Under the pieces are notes generated by a model, which was given only the letters and a program-made list of their open reading frames with translations, searched no databases and was not told the DNA's origin. A DNA stretch of 64,000 bases, from positions 124,001-188,000 of the forward strand of contig NZ_JACHWU010000002.1 in assembly GCF_014191605.1 (NCBI RefSeq), given 5' to 3'. Made by a program: the position numbers and the translations under genes. The stretch comes from Prauserella isguenensis (GTDB lineage: Bacteria > Actinomycetota > Actinomycetes > Mycobacteriales > Pseudonocardiaceae). Numbering within the stretch: position 1 is the first letter of the stretch; every line of letters begins with the position of its first letter. This document shows, in pieces, positions 44,885 through 53,664 of this stretch.

Positions 44885-44988
44885 CGGCATCGGTGGCCGG
44901 TGTTACTGCGTGAACGGCAACGAGGCGGCGGGCGTTCGCCCATTCTCACGACACACATCGAACGGGCCGGAAAACCGAGGTGGCCCTC

Positions 44989-46209
44989 ATGACGGATGTA
45001 CTCAACACCGCCCGGCCGGACGTCGCGGGGGACTCACCCGCGACCGTGGACCAGCCCGCGGTGATGCTCTACACACGGCTGCGGAAGTCGCCGTACTTCT
45101 GGAAATCGCGTGCCTGCGGTGCCGCGGTCTACAGCGTGTACAACCACACCTATCACCCGCGCCACTACGGCGACCCGGTCGGCGAGTACTGGGCGCTGCT
45201 CGACGGCGTCACGATCTGGGACGTCGGCGTCGAACGCCAGCTCGAGATCTCGGGCCCGGACGCGTTCGACTTCACCAACATGCTTGTGCCACGGGACCTG
45301 ACGAAGTGCGAGGTCGGGCAGTGCAAATACGTGTTCGTCACGGCGCCCGACGGCGGGATCGTCAACGATCCAGTCCTGTTGCGACTCGAGGAGGACCGTT
45401 TCTGGCTGTCGCTGGCCGATTCGGATGTCGGACTGTGGGCCATGGGCCTGGCACATGCGGGCGGCTGGAACGTCCACATCGCCGAGGCCGACGTCGCACC
45501 GCTCCAGGTGCAGGGGCCGCGGTCGAGGGAAGTGCTGCGCGACCTGTTCGGCGACGCCGTGCTCGACGTGCCGTACTACCGGATGCGCGAATTCACTGTG
45601 GATGGCATGCGGGTCGTCGTCAGCCGCACCGGATACTCCGGCGAACTGGGCTACGAGCTGTACCTGCACAACGCCTCCCGTGACGCGGAACGGCTGTGGG
45701 ACGCGGTGTGGGAGGCGGGCAGGCCGTACGGCATGCGCCCGATCGGACCGTGCCACATGCGCCGCATCGAGGCGGGCATGCTCGCCTACGGCTGCGACAT
45801 CACGCTCGACACCAATCCACTGGAAGTCGGCTACGACTACCGGTGGATGGTCGACCTCGACCAGGAGGCCGACTTCATCGGCAAGTCGGCGCTCGCGCGG
45901 GCTCGCTCCGAGGGGATCTCCCGTCTCATGGTGGGAATGGAGATCTCCGGCGAACCCCTCGGTACCTACAACGACGGGTCGATGATCGAGCCGTTCGCCG
46001 TCCACGACGGATCGGGCGCGCCGGTGGGCCGTGTGACGAGTGCCTGCCGCTCGCCGCGGCTGGAACGCAACATCGGGCTCGCGATGGTGCCGATCGAACT
46101 CAGCGAGACCGGCACGACGCTGCAGGTGCACACGCCGTCCGGTGTGCGGGAGGGAACCGTCGTCGAGAAGCCGTTCGTCGATCCACGGAAGGAGACCCCG
46201 AAGCGATGA
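44989..46209 (+). CDS. GcvT/DmdA-like tetrahydrofolate-dependent demethylase
   Basis: 406 residues of the aminomethyltransferase (GcvT) fold. GGIVNDPVLLRLEEDRFWLS and SDVGLWAMGLA resemble DmdA, the DMSP demethylase, more than glycine-cleavage GcvT; no gcvH or gcvP is nearby. Such proteins move a methyl group from sulfur, nitrogen or oxygen to tetrahydrofolate. The adjacent metF and fhs genes process methyl-THF, as in the ligM-metF-ligH cluster of Sphingobium. ATG 44989 has GAGGTGG five bases upstream. First gene of a six-gene operon. Confidence 0.82.
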   Translation: MTDVLNTARPDVAGDSPATVDQPAVMLYTRLRKSPYFWKSRACGAAVYSVYNHTYHPRHYGDPVGEYWALLDGVTIWDVGVERQLEISGPDAFDFTNMLVPRDLTKCEVGQCKYVFVTAPDGGIVNDPVLLRLEEDRFWLSLADSDVGLWAMGLAHAGGWNVHIAEADVAPLQVQGPRSREVLRDLFGDAVLDVPYYRMREFTVDGMRVVVSRTGYSGELGYELYLHNASRDAERLWDAVWEAGRPYGMRPIGPCHMRRIEAGMLAYGCDITLDTNPLEVGYDYRWMVDLDQEADFIGKSALARARSEGISRLMVGMEISGEPLGTYNDGSMIEPFAVHDGSGAPVGRVTSACRSPRLERNIGLAMVPIELSETGTTLQVHTPSGVREGTVVEKPFVDPRKETPKR

Positions 46210-47108
46210 AGCGCAGGCGGGAGTCCGGGAAGGCGGCCGTGCCGGCAGCGGCACGGGCCGGAATCCTGGCGCGCCCGCGCTTCGAGGTGCTGCCGCTGAG
46301 CGGGGTGCTCGAAGAGACGGGCGCGCTGCCCGAGCAGACGGTCGTCACGGTGACGGCTTCCCCACGCTGCGGCACCGGGGCGACCGTCGAACTGTGCGAG
46401 AAGCTGGCGGCGCAGCACCTGCGCCCGGTTCCGCATCTCGCGGCCCGGCAGTTGACCGGCCGTGGCGAGCTGATCGACGTGCTCGACCGGCTCGCCGGTG
46501 CCGGAGTGGCCGACGTCTTCGTCGTCGGGGGTGACACGGACGAGTCCGCGGGGCCGTACCCCGACGGCGAGTCGCTGCTGCGGGAGATGGCCGACCTCGG
46601 CCGGCTGCCGGCCGAGGTCGGCGTGCCGTCGTATCCCGAGGGACACCCGTCGATCGACGACGCCACGCTGTGGGCGTCGCTGCGGTCCAAACAGGACCTG
46701 GCGACCTACACGGTGACGCAACTGTGCTTCGACCTCACCGCGATCCGCACCTTCCTGCGGCGCGCCGGTGAGGAGGGCGTCACGCTGCCGATCGTGATCG
46801 GCGTACCGGGCGCCGTCGACGTCGCGACCTTGGCGAAAGTCGGTGCCCGGATCGGGGTCGGCGACTCGCTGCGGTTCGTCACGTCCCACCGGTCGCTCGT
46901 CGGGAGGCTGCTACGCCCCCGGCGCGGCCGCGACGCAGTGCTGCGCGGCGTGGCCGATCTCGCCGCACGGTCCGGCGAAACCACGCCGTCGGGAGTGCAC
47001 TGCTACACGTTCAACAAGGTGCGGGCGACCGCCCGCATGGTCGCCGAGCTGCCTGCCGCTACCCGCGGCACGGGCGGGCCGGCACGGGAACCACGAGGGG
47101 AGCGGTGA
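46206..47108 (+). CDS. metF: Methylenetetrahydrofolate reductase family protein
   Basis: 300-residue MTHFR-like TIM barrel: VTVTASPRCGTGATVELCEKL, DVFVVGGDTDESAGPYPDG, GVPSYPEGHPSIDD and FVTSHRSLVGRLL fit the FAD/folate barrel. Starts in the stop of the demethylase gene (ATGA). In this context it probably runs in the oxidative direction, turning 5-methyl-THF into methylene-THF; a MetF for methionine synthesis is expected elsewhere in the genome. Confidence 0.85.
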   Translation: MKRRRESGKAAVPAAARAGILARPRFEVLPLSGVLEETGALPEQTVVTVTASPRCGTGATVELCEKLAAQHLRPVPHLAARQLTGRGELIDVLDRLAGAGVADVFVVGGDTDESAGPYPDGESLLREMADLGRLPAEVGVPSYPEGHPSIDDATLWASLRSKQDLATYTVTQLCFDLTAIRTFLRRAGEEGVTLPIVIGVPGAVDVATLAKVGARIGVGDSLRFVTSHRSLVGRLLRPRRGRDAVLRGVADLAARSGETTPSGVHCYTFNKVRATARMVAELPAATRGTGGPAREPRGER

Positions 47109-47111
47109 GCC

Positions 47112-48812
47112 ATGCCGTCGATGCCGTCGGACCTGGAGATCTCCCGCGCGACGCCGCGCAAGCCACTGGCGGACGTGGCAGTCGACATGGGGATCGAATC
47201 GCGGTTGTTCGAACCGTACGGACACGCCGCGGGCAAGATCGCACTGGAGGCGATCGACGAGTTCGCGGACCGGCCGCGGGCGAAGTACGTCGTGGTCACG
47301 TCGATCACCCCGACCCCGCTGGGGGAGGGGAAGACGACCACGACGGTCGGCCTGGGCCAAGGGTTCGGGCACATCGGCAAACGCGGCGTGATCGCGGTCC
47401 GGCAGGCGTCGATGGGGCCCACGTTCGGCATCAAGGGCGGCGCGGCGGGCGGCGGCTACGCACAGGTGGTGCCGATGGAGGCCGTGAACCTGCACCTGAC
47501 CGGCGACCTGCACGCCGTCACGTCGGCGCACAACCTGCTCGCGGCGATGGTCGACAACCACCTCCACAAGGGCAACGAACTCGACATCGACCCGCTCGCC
47601 GTGGCGTGGCGGCGCGTGTTGGACGTCAACGACCGTGACCTGCGGCAGATCGTCACCGGCCTGGGCGGGCGACAGGACGGGTTGCCGCGGCAGACCGGCT
47701 TCGACATCACGGCCGCCAGCGAGGTGATGGCTGTGCTGGCGCTGTCGTCGTCGCTGGCGGACCTACGCGCACGGCTCGGCCGCATGGTCGTGGCCTACGA
47801 CCGGCGGGGCGAGCCGGTGACCGCCGAGGACCTGCGCGCCGCGGGCGCGATGTGCGTGCAGTTGCGCGAGGCGCTGAAACCCAACCTGCTGCAGACGACG
47901 GAACAGACGCCCGCCCTCGTCCACTGCGGACCGTTCGGCAACATCGCCCACGGCAACTCGTCGGTCGTGGCCGATCTGATCGGCATCCGCTGCGGCGACT
48001 ACCTCGTCACCGAGGCCGGATTCGGCGCCGACATGGGCGCGGAGCGGTTCTTCAACATCAAGTGCCGTACGTCCGGACTGACCCCGGACGCGGCGGTGGT
48101 GGTGGCGACGGTCCGCGGGCTGAAGGCGCACACCGGGCGTTACCGCGTGATCGCGGGCAGGCCGCTGCCGGAGGAGATGCTCGCCGAGAACCCCGACGAC
48201 GTGCGGGACGGTGCGGCGAACCTGCGCAAGCAGATCGCGAACGTGCGTGCGCACGGCGTGACCCCCGTCGTGGCCGTCAACGCGTTTCCCGGCGACTACG
48301 ACAGTGAGAAACAGGCCATTGTGGACGTCGCAGCGGAGGAGGGGGCGCGCGCCGCCGTCACCACGCACGCCTCCCAGGGAGGCAAAGGTGCGGCCGAGCT
48401 GGCCGAAGCGGTCGTGGAGGCGTGCGCCGAACCGGCCGCGTTCGCGCATCTGTACCCGGACGGTGCCTCGTTGACCGAGAAGATCGAGACGATCGCGCGG
48501 CGGATGTACGGCGCCGACGGTGTCGAGCTCAGCGCCACCGCGCGCAGGCAGCTCGACGACTACGAGCGCCACGGGTTCGGTGAGCTCCCGGTGTGCGTGG
48601 CCAAGACGCACCTGTCGCTGTCGGCGGACCCGTCCCGCAAGGGTGCGCCGGCCGGCTGGACGCTGCCGGTGCGCGAGGTACGCCTTTCCGCCGGTGCGGG
48701 GTTCATCTACCCGATCTGCGGCGACATGCGCACCATGCCCGGTCTGTCGTCGCAACCAGCGGCGGAGCACATCGACATCGACGAAGCGGGCCAGGTCGTG
48801 GGGCTGTCGTAG
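47112..48812 (+). CDS. fhs: Formate-tetrahydrofolate ligase
   Basis: 566 residues, normal length. P-loop TPTPLGEGKTTTTVGLGQGF, the KGGAAGGGYAQVVPMEAVNLH folate region and AHGVTPVVAVNAFPGD are intact. It interconverts 10-formyl-THF and formate with ATP. Beside a demethylase it can release C1 as formate and regenerate THF with ATP gain. ATG three bases after metF ends. Confidence 0.97.
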   Translation: MPSMPSDLEISRATPRKPLADVAVDMGIESRLFEPYGHAAGKIALEAIDEFADRPRAKYVVVTSITPTPLGEGKTTTTVGLGQGFGHIGKRGVIAVRQASMGPTFGIKGGAAGGGYAQVVPMEAVNLHLTGDLHAVTSAHNLLAAMVDNHLHKGNELDIDPLAVAWRRVLDVNDRDLRQIVTGLGGRQDGLPRQTGFDITAASEVMAVLALSSSLADLRARLGRMVVAYDRRGEPVTAEDLRAAGAMCVQLREALKPNLLQTTEQTPALVHCGPFGNIAHGNSSVVADLIGIRCGDYLVTEAGFGADMGAERFFNIKCRTSGLTPDAAVVVATVRGLKAHTGRYRVIAGRPLPEEMLAENPDDVRDGAANLRKQIANVRAHGVTPVVAVNAFPGDYDSEKQAIVDVAAEEGARAAVTTHASQGGKGAAELAEAVVEACAEPAAFAHLYPDGASLTEKIETIARRMYGADGVELSATARRQLDDYERHGFGELPVCVAKTHLSLSADPSRKGAPAGWTLPVREVRLSAGAGFIYPICGDMRTMPGLSSQPAAEHIDIDEAGQVVGLS

Positions 48813-48826
48813 AGGAAGTGATCGAG

Positions 48827-51343
48827 ATGACCGAGATTCCCGAACGCGCCGACGTCGTCGTCATCGGAGCCGGCATCGTGGGCAATTCGGTGTGCCACCA
48901 CCTCGCCGAACTGGGGTGGCGCGACATCGTGCTGGTCGAGAAGGGACCGCTGCCGGACCCCGGCGGGTCGACGGGTCACGCGTCGAACTTCATCTTCCCC
49001 GTCGACCACTCCCGCGAGATCACCGCGCTGACGACGGACTCCATGCGCCAGTACGAGAAACTGGGAACTCTCGTCACCTCCGGCGGTGTCGAGGTGGCGA
49101 GGGAGCCGCAACGGGTCGAGGAGCTGAAACGGCGCATGGCCTCGGCGCGCGCGTGGGGCGTGGAAGCGGAGCTGATCGCACCGCGTCGCGTGGCCGAGCT
49201 CGTCCCGTTCGTCGACCCGGACATTCTGCTCGCGGGGTTCTGGACCCCGTCGGTGGCCGTCGTCGACCCGCTGCGGGCGGGGGCGCTGATGCGGGAACAG
49301 GCCATCGCCGACGGCGCGCTGACCGTGTCGGCGAACACGGAGGTGACCGGCATTCGCACCGACCGGGGACGGGTACGGGCCGTGTGCACCGACGCCGGGG
49401 ACGTCGAGACGCCGGTCGTGGTCGTCGCCTGCGGTGTCTGGAGCCCCCGGATCGCGAGCCTGGCGGGTGCGGAGATCCCGCTGACGCCCGCGGTGCACCA
49501 GATGATGGACGTCGGGCCGATTCCCGAGTTCGAGGCGACCGGCACGGCCATCGCCTACCCGATCGTGCGGGACATGGACGCGCTCATGTACGAGCGCCAG
49601 AGCGGTGCCGATCTCGAGATCGGCTCCTACGCGCACCGGCCCATCCTGCACGAGCCCGACGACATCCCGTCGCTGGAGTCCGCGGCGCTGTCGCCGACCC
49701 AGCTGCCGTTCACCTCCGACGACTTCGACCCGCAACTGGAGCAGGCGCTCGAACTGTTCGGCAGTATCCTCGATCGGCCCGACGCCGGCGTGCGACACGC
49801 GATCAACGGCCTGCTGTCGTTCACCCCGGACGGCGCGCCGGTGCTGGGACCGTGCCCCGACGTGGACGGGCTGTGGTCCGCGGCCGCCGTGTGGATCAAG
49901 GAGGGGCCGGGTGTCGGGCGCATGCTGGCCGAGTGGCTCACGCACGGTGACTGCGAGTACGACATGCACGGCGCCGACATCGCCCGGTTCTACCCGCACC
50001 AGCGCACGCGCGAACACGTGCGGGCTCGCGCGAACGAGGGCTTCAACAAGACGTACGGCATCGTGCACCCGCGCGAGCAGTGGGAGTCCTCGCGCGGCCG
50101 GAAGCTCTCGCCGTTCCACACCCGTGAACGCGAGGCCGAGGCGGTGTTCTTCGAGGTCGGCGGCTGGGAACGGCCGCACTGGTACGCGTCGAACCGCGGT
50201 CTGCTCGACGAGTTCGGCGACCGGGTCACCCACCGCCCGCACGAGTGGGACGCCCGGTGGTGGTCACCGATCGTCGAGGCCGAGCACCTGGCACTGCGCA
50301 GCCGCGCCGCGATGATCGACCTCACGGCGTTCGCCCAGTTCGACGTCCGGGGCCCGGGCGCACTCGACTACCTGCAGCGGATGACCGTGGCTCAGCTCGA
50401 CAGGCCCGTCGGCAGGCTCTGTTACACCCCGGTGCTGACACCGGGCGGCGGATTCCGCAGCGACCTCACCGTCGTGCGGCTCGCCGAGGACCACTTCCGC
50501 GTCATCACCGGCGGCGCGGACGGCGCCCGCGACCGGTTCTGGTTCGAGAGCCATCTGCCCGCCGACGGTTCGGCATCCCTGGTGGACGTGACGTCGGCGG
50601 TGTGCACGCTCGGGCTGTGGGGGCCGCGTGCCAGGGACGTCCTGGCCGCGACGACCGAGGACGACGTGTCCGGCGACGCGTTGCCCTTCGGCACCGCCCG
50701 GTGGATCGATGTCGACGGGATCCCGGTGCTCGCACTGCGGGTGTCCTATGTGGGCGATCTCGGCTGGGAGCTGCACGCGCCGTTCGAACACGGGCAGGCG
50801 CTGTGGGATGCGATCGCCGGGGCCGGCGAACCGCACGGGATCGTCCCCGCGGGCATCGGCGTCTACGGCACGACCGGCAGGCTCGAGAAGGGCTACCGGC
50901 TCATGGGCGCCGAGCTCGACGGCGAGTACGACCCCGTGGAGGCCGGTCTCGCGCTTCCCAAGGTCAAGGCGGCCGACTTCATCGGCAAGGACGCCTACCT
51001 CGCCGCGCGTGAGGGCACGCCCGCGGCGACCCTGTGCACCCTCACGGTCGACGACCACATCGGTGCGGACGGCATCGCGCGGTACCCGCAGAGCGGCGAG
51101 CCGATCGTGACGACGGCCGGGGAGCGCATCGTGGACCGCGAGGGCCGCGGGTCGGTCGTCACCAGCGCCGGACCCGCACCGTCGCTGGGCGACTACCTGC
51201 TCATGGCGTACCTGCCGCCCGAGTTCGCCGTCGAAGGAACATCGCTGCAGGTGGAGTACATGGCCGAGCGGTATCCGGTCACGGTGGCACGGGCGGGCAG
51301 GACGCCGCTGTTCGACCCGGAGGACACGCGCATGAAGGCGTGA
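48827..51343 (+). CDS. Dimethylglycine/sarcosine dehydrogenase-like FAD-GcvT fusion
   Basis: 838 residues. N-terminal FAD oxidase domain (VVVIGAGIVGNSVCHHLAEL; GGSTGHASNF with the His where FAD is covalently bound in dimethylglycine dehydrogenase). C-terminal GcvT-type folate domain (LRSRAAMIDLTAFAQFDVRG ... DLGWELHAPFEHGQALWD). It oxidatively demethylates an N-methyl amine, handing formaldehyde to THF and electrons to ETF, whose genes follow. ATG 48827; GTG 48818 is an alternative. Confidence 0.9.
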   Translation: MTEIPERADVVVIGAGIVGNSVCHHLAELGWRDIVLVEKGPLPDPGGSTGHASNFIFPVDHSREITALTTDSMRQYEKLGTLVTSGGVEVAREPQRVEELKRRMASARAWGVEAELIAPRRVAELVPFVDPDILLAGFWTPSVAVVDPLRAGALMREQAIADGALTVSANTEVTGIRTDRGRVRAVCTDAGDVETPVVVVACGVWSPRIASLAGAEIPLTPAVHQMMDVGPIPEFEATGTAIAYPIVRDMDALMYERQSGADLEIGSYAHRPILHEPDDIPSLESAALSPTQLPFTSDDFDPQLEQALELFGSILDRPDAGVRHAINGLLSFTPDGAPVLGPCPDVDGLWSAAAVWIKEGPGVGRMLAEWLTHGDCEYDMHGADIARFYPHQRTREHVRARANEGFNKTYGIVHPREQWESSRGRKLSPFHTREREAEAVFFEVGGWERPHWYASNRGLLDEFGDRVTHRPHEWDARWWSPIVEAEHLALRSRAAMIDLTAFAQFDVRGPGALDYLQRMTVAQLDRPVGRLCYTPVLTPGGGFRSDLTVVRLAEDHFRVITGGADGARDRFWFESHLPADGSASLVDVTSAVCTLGLWGPRARDVLAATTEDDVSGDALPFGTARWIDVDGIPVLALRVSYVGDLGWELHAPFEHGQALWDAIAGAGEPHGIVPAGIGVYGTTGRLEKGYRLMGAELDGEYDPVEAGLALPKVKAADFIGKDAYLAAREGTPAATLCTLTVDDHIGADGIARYPQSGEPIVTTAGERIVDREGRGSVVTSAGPAPSLGDYLLMAYLPPEFAVEGTSLQVEYMAERYPVTVARAGRTPLFDPEDTRMKA

Positions 51344-51389
51344 ACCGGCCGGACGACCGGAGCCGAACCGCCGGAGGGAGGCGGACGTC

Positions 51390-52145
51390 GTGGACATCGT
51401 GGTCTGCATCAAACGGGTGCCCGCGTTCGGAGCGCAGGTACCGCTGACCGACGACGGGAGTGCCGTCGACACGCGGCACCTCGGCTTCACCATCGGTCCG
51501 CACGAGGAGTGCGCGGTCGAGGAGGCCGTGCGGCTCGCGTCGGCCCACGGTGGACGCGTCACCGTGCTGTCGGTCGGCCCCGAGGAGGCCGGCGAACAGC
51601 TCCGCTACGCGCTCGCGATGGGAGCGCATCAGGGAGTGCTCGTCGACACCGGCACGACCGACCTCGACCCGGAGGCCACCGCGACGGCGGTGCTCGCGGG
51701 ACTGGCCGACGAGCCGGAACCGGACCTGGTGCTCTTCGGCGACGCCTCGGCCGACGCGGGCCACGGGCAGGTCGGGATCCGGGTGGCGCTGGCACGCGAT
51801 CTGCCCGTCGTCGGCGGGATCACGGGACTGGAGATCGACACCGGGGGATCGTTGCGTGCGACCCGCGAGAGCCCGAGCGGCACCGAGCTGTTCCGGGTGC
51901 CGATGCCCGCGGCCGTGGCGGTCAAGGAGGGCCTGAACCTGCCCCGGTATCCGACCCTGCCGGGACGGTTGAAGGCGAAGAAGGCGGAGCTGCGCACGGT
52001 CACGTGCGACCCGGAGCCGGGAGGCCTGCACACCGTCGGGCTGCGCCGGCCCGCCGACGATCGTGCCGGAGCGGTTCCGCTGGGACGCGGTGCGGGCGCG
52101 GCGCCCGCGGTCGTCGACGTCCTGGCCGAGCTGGGGAAGGTGTGA
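51390..52145 (+). CDS. etfB: Electron transfer flavoprotein beta subunit
   Basis: 251 residues: VVCIKRVPAFGAQ start, AVEEAVRLASAHGGRVTVLSVG, LPVVGGITGLEID. GTG with GGAGGGAGG upstream. It pairs with EtfA to take electrons from the dimethylglycine-dehydrogenase-like protein. The sequence is fairly divergent from housekeeping EtfB, suggesting an operon-specific ETF. Confidence 0.9.
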   Translation: MDIVVCIKRVPAFGAQVPLTDDGSAVDTRHLGFTIGPHEECAVEEAVRLASAHGGRVTVLSVGPEEAGEQLRYALAMGAHQGVLVDTGTTDLDPEATATAVLAGLADEPEPDLVLFGDASADAGHGQVGIRVALARDLPVVGGITGLEIDTGGSLRATRESPSGTELFRVPMPAAVAVKEGLNLPRYPTLPGRLKAKKAELRTVTCDPEPGGLHTVGLRRPADDRAGAVPLGRGAGAAPAVVDVLAELGKV

Positions 52146-52150
52146 CGACG

Positions 52151-53167
52151 ATGGAACTGATCGTGGTGACCGACGCGACGGTGTCCGCCGAGCTGCCCGC
52201 GGTGGCGCGCTCGTTGGCGGGCAGAGACGAATCGGTGGAGGCGGTGACGTTCGCGGGCGCCGGGGCCGAGGCCGGCGACCTCGCCCGCGACCTTGCTCGC
52301 GAACTCGGCGGCCATGGTGTCGGCAGGCTCCACGTCGCGCAGCACGCACTGCTCGACGACTACGCCCCCGAAGCGTGGGGGAGTGCGCTGGCGGCGGTGA
52401 TCGAACGCCTCGCCCCGTCAGGGGTGTTCGCCCCGGCGGGTCACCGCGGTGCCGAGGTCCTCGCGCACGCGGCCGCGCGCGGAGGCCTGCCGCTGGCCAC
52501 CGACTGTGTGCGCCTCGCAGGCGGCGACGACGGCACGTGGCACGTGACCCGGACCCGCAGTGGTGGCGTCCTGCTGGAGGACGCCGAGTTGACGGCGCCG
52601 GTGAAACTGGCGACGGTCGCCGCGGCCGTCGAGGTCCCGCAGGTACCGCTCCAACCCGCGGGCGAATGCGAGATCGTCGAGTCCGCAGTGGACGTTCCGC
52701 CGGAACTCGCGCGTACTCGGGTGGTCGAGCACACCGCGAGCGAGACGGGCCTGTCGCTGGCGACGTCTCCGGTGGTCGTCTCCGGTGGCCGCGGTGTCGG
52801 CGGTGCGGACGGGTTCGCCGTACTGGAGGAACTGGCGGAGCGGCTCGGCGGCGTCGTCGGCTGTTCGCGGGTGGCGACGAACAACGGGTGGCGCCCGCAC
52901 CGTGACCAGGTGGGCCTCACCGGCACGAAGATCGCGGCCGACCTCTACATCGCCTGCGGGATCAGCGGCGCCACCCAGCACTGGGTGGGCTGCATGGACT
53001 CGGCCGTGATCCTGGCGATCAACACCGACCCCGAGGCGCCGATGATGCAACGTGCGACGTATGCGGTCGAAGGCGACGTCCACGAGGTTCTGCCCGCGGT
53101 CCTCGCCGAGATCCGCAGGCGCGCCGAGGAACCGGCCGCAGCCGAGCCGGCCGAGCAGCAGGTGTGA
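52151..53167 (+). CDS. etfA: Electron transfer flavoprotein alpha subunit
   Basis: 338 residues. C-terminal FAD domain VVVSGGRGVGGADGFAVLEEL, GCSRVATNNGWRPHRDQVGLTG, YIACGISGATQH and VILAINTDPEAPMM. ATG 52151 lies five bases after etfB; GTG 52142 overlapping the etfB stop is an alternative start. Last gene of the operon. Confidence 0.93.
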   Translation: MELIVVTDATVSAELPAVARSLAGRDESVEAVTFAGAGAEAGDLARDLARELGGHGVGRLHVAQHALLDDYAPEAWGSALAAVIERLAPSGVFAPAGHRGAEVLAHAAARGGLPLATDCVRLAGGDDGTWHVTRTRSGGVLLEDAELTAPVKLATVAAAVEVPQVPLQPAGECEIVESAVDVPPELARTRVVEHTASETGLSLATSPVVVSGGRGVGGADGFAVLEELAERLGGVVGCSRVATNNGWRPHRDQVGLTGTKIAADLYIACGISGATQHWVGCMDSAVILAINTDPEAPMMQRATYAVEGDVHEVLPAVLAEIRRRAEEPAAAEPAEQQV

Positions 53168-53309
53168 TCCACCGCACCTGCAGCCGCCGGTTCTCGGGCG
53201 CCGGCGTGGGGCCGTCGCCCTGGTCTGGCCCGGTCGAGTGGTATTTCGACACGCCGCGTAACCGTCTGTTCGGCAATCGCACCGTCGTGGCTCGCACCTT
53301 CGGGTCATG

Positions 53310-53354
53310 TACGATAGGCCGCACGCCGTAAGATACGAGCCGTATCTTACGGCG
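53310..53354. promoter_or_regulatory. Large palindromic operator and -10 box upstream of the MMPL gene
   Basis: CGCCGTAAGATACG (53324-53337) and its exact complement (53341-53354) form a 14-bp-arm palindrome with a 3-base centre. TACGAT at 53310-53315 is a likely -10 box, so the palindrome covers the transcription start. A typical TetR-type repressor site; the TetR at 56092-56682 is the candidate. The rest of the 497-base gap 53168-53664 has no gene. Confidence 0.65.
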
Positions 53355-53664
53355 GGGTGGTGACCGAGGCGCCCGCCGAGGTCGCCGGCCGGGGGATCGC
53401 CGTGGCGCACGCGTGGCCCGAACCGTGGAGTCGTGTTCGGAACCGCGCTGTGGCCGCGGCCCGTTCTGCGGGCGTGCCTTGCCACGCCGCGTGTCCACCC
53501 TCCGCGGCCGGTGTCCTCGCCGGTGCGGGTGTGCCGGAACGCCCGCCCCGAACCGACCGCATGCGGCAGCAGCGGGCGGATTCGTGCCGACCGTCCGGCA
53601 ACGGAGCCGGTGACCGTGCGACACGAGCCCCAGTCCGTCACGTATCCAGGAGCCGAAACCGCGC

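Noticed and set aside
41366-44890. Minus-strand open frame of 1174 codons
   Set aside because: It is antisense to the pyruvyl-transferase-family and RCC1 genes. Its composition is Arg/His/Val-rich GC-skew noise with no domain, and it crosses clear gene boundaries.
44989-46209. Glycine-cleavage T protein (gcvT)
   Set aside because: No gcvH or gcvP nearby, and sequence features plus metF/fhs neighbours fit the DmdA/LigM-type demethylase branch better.
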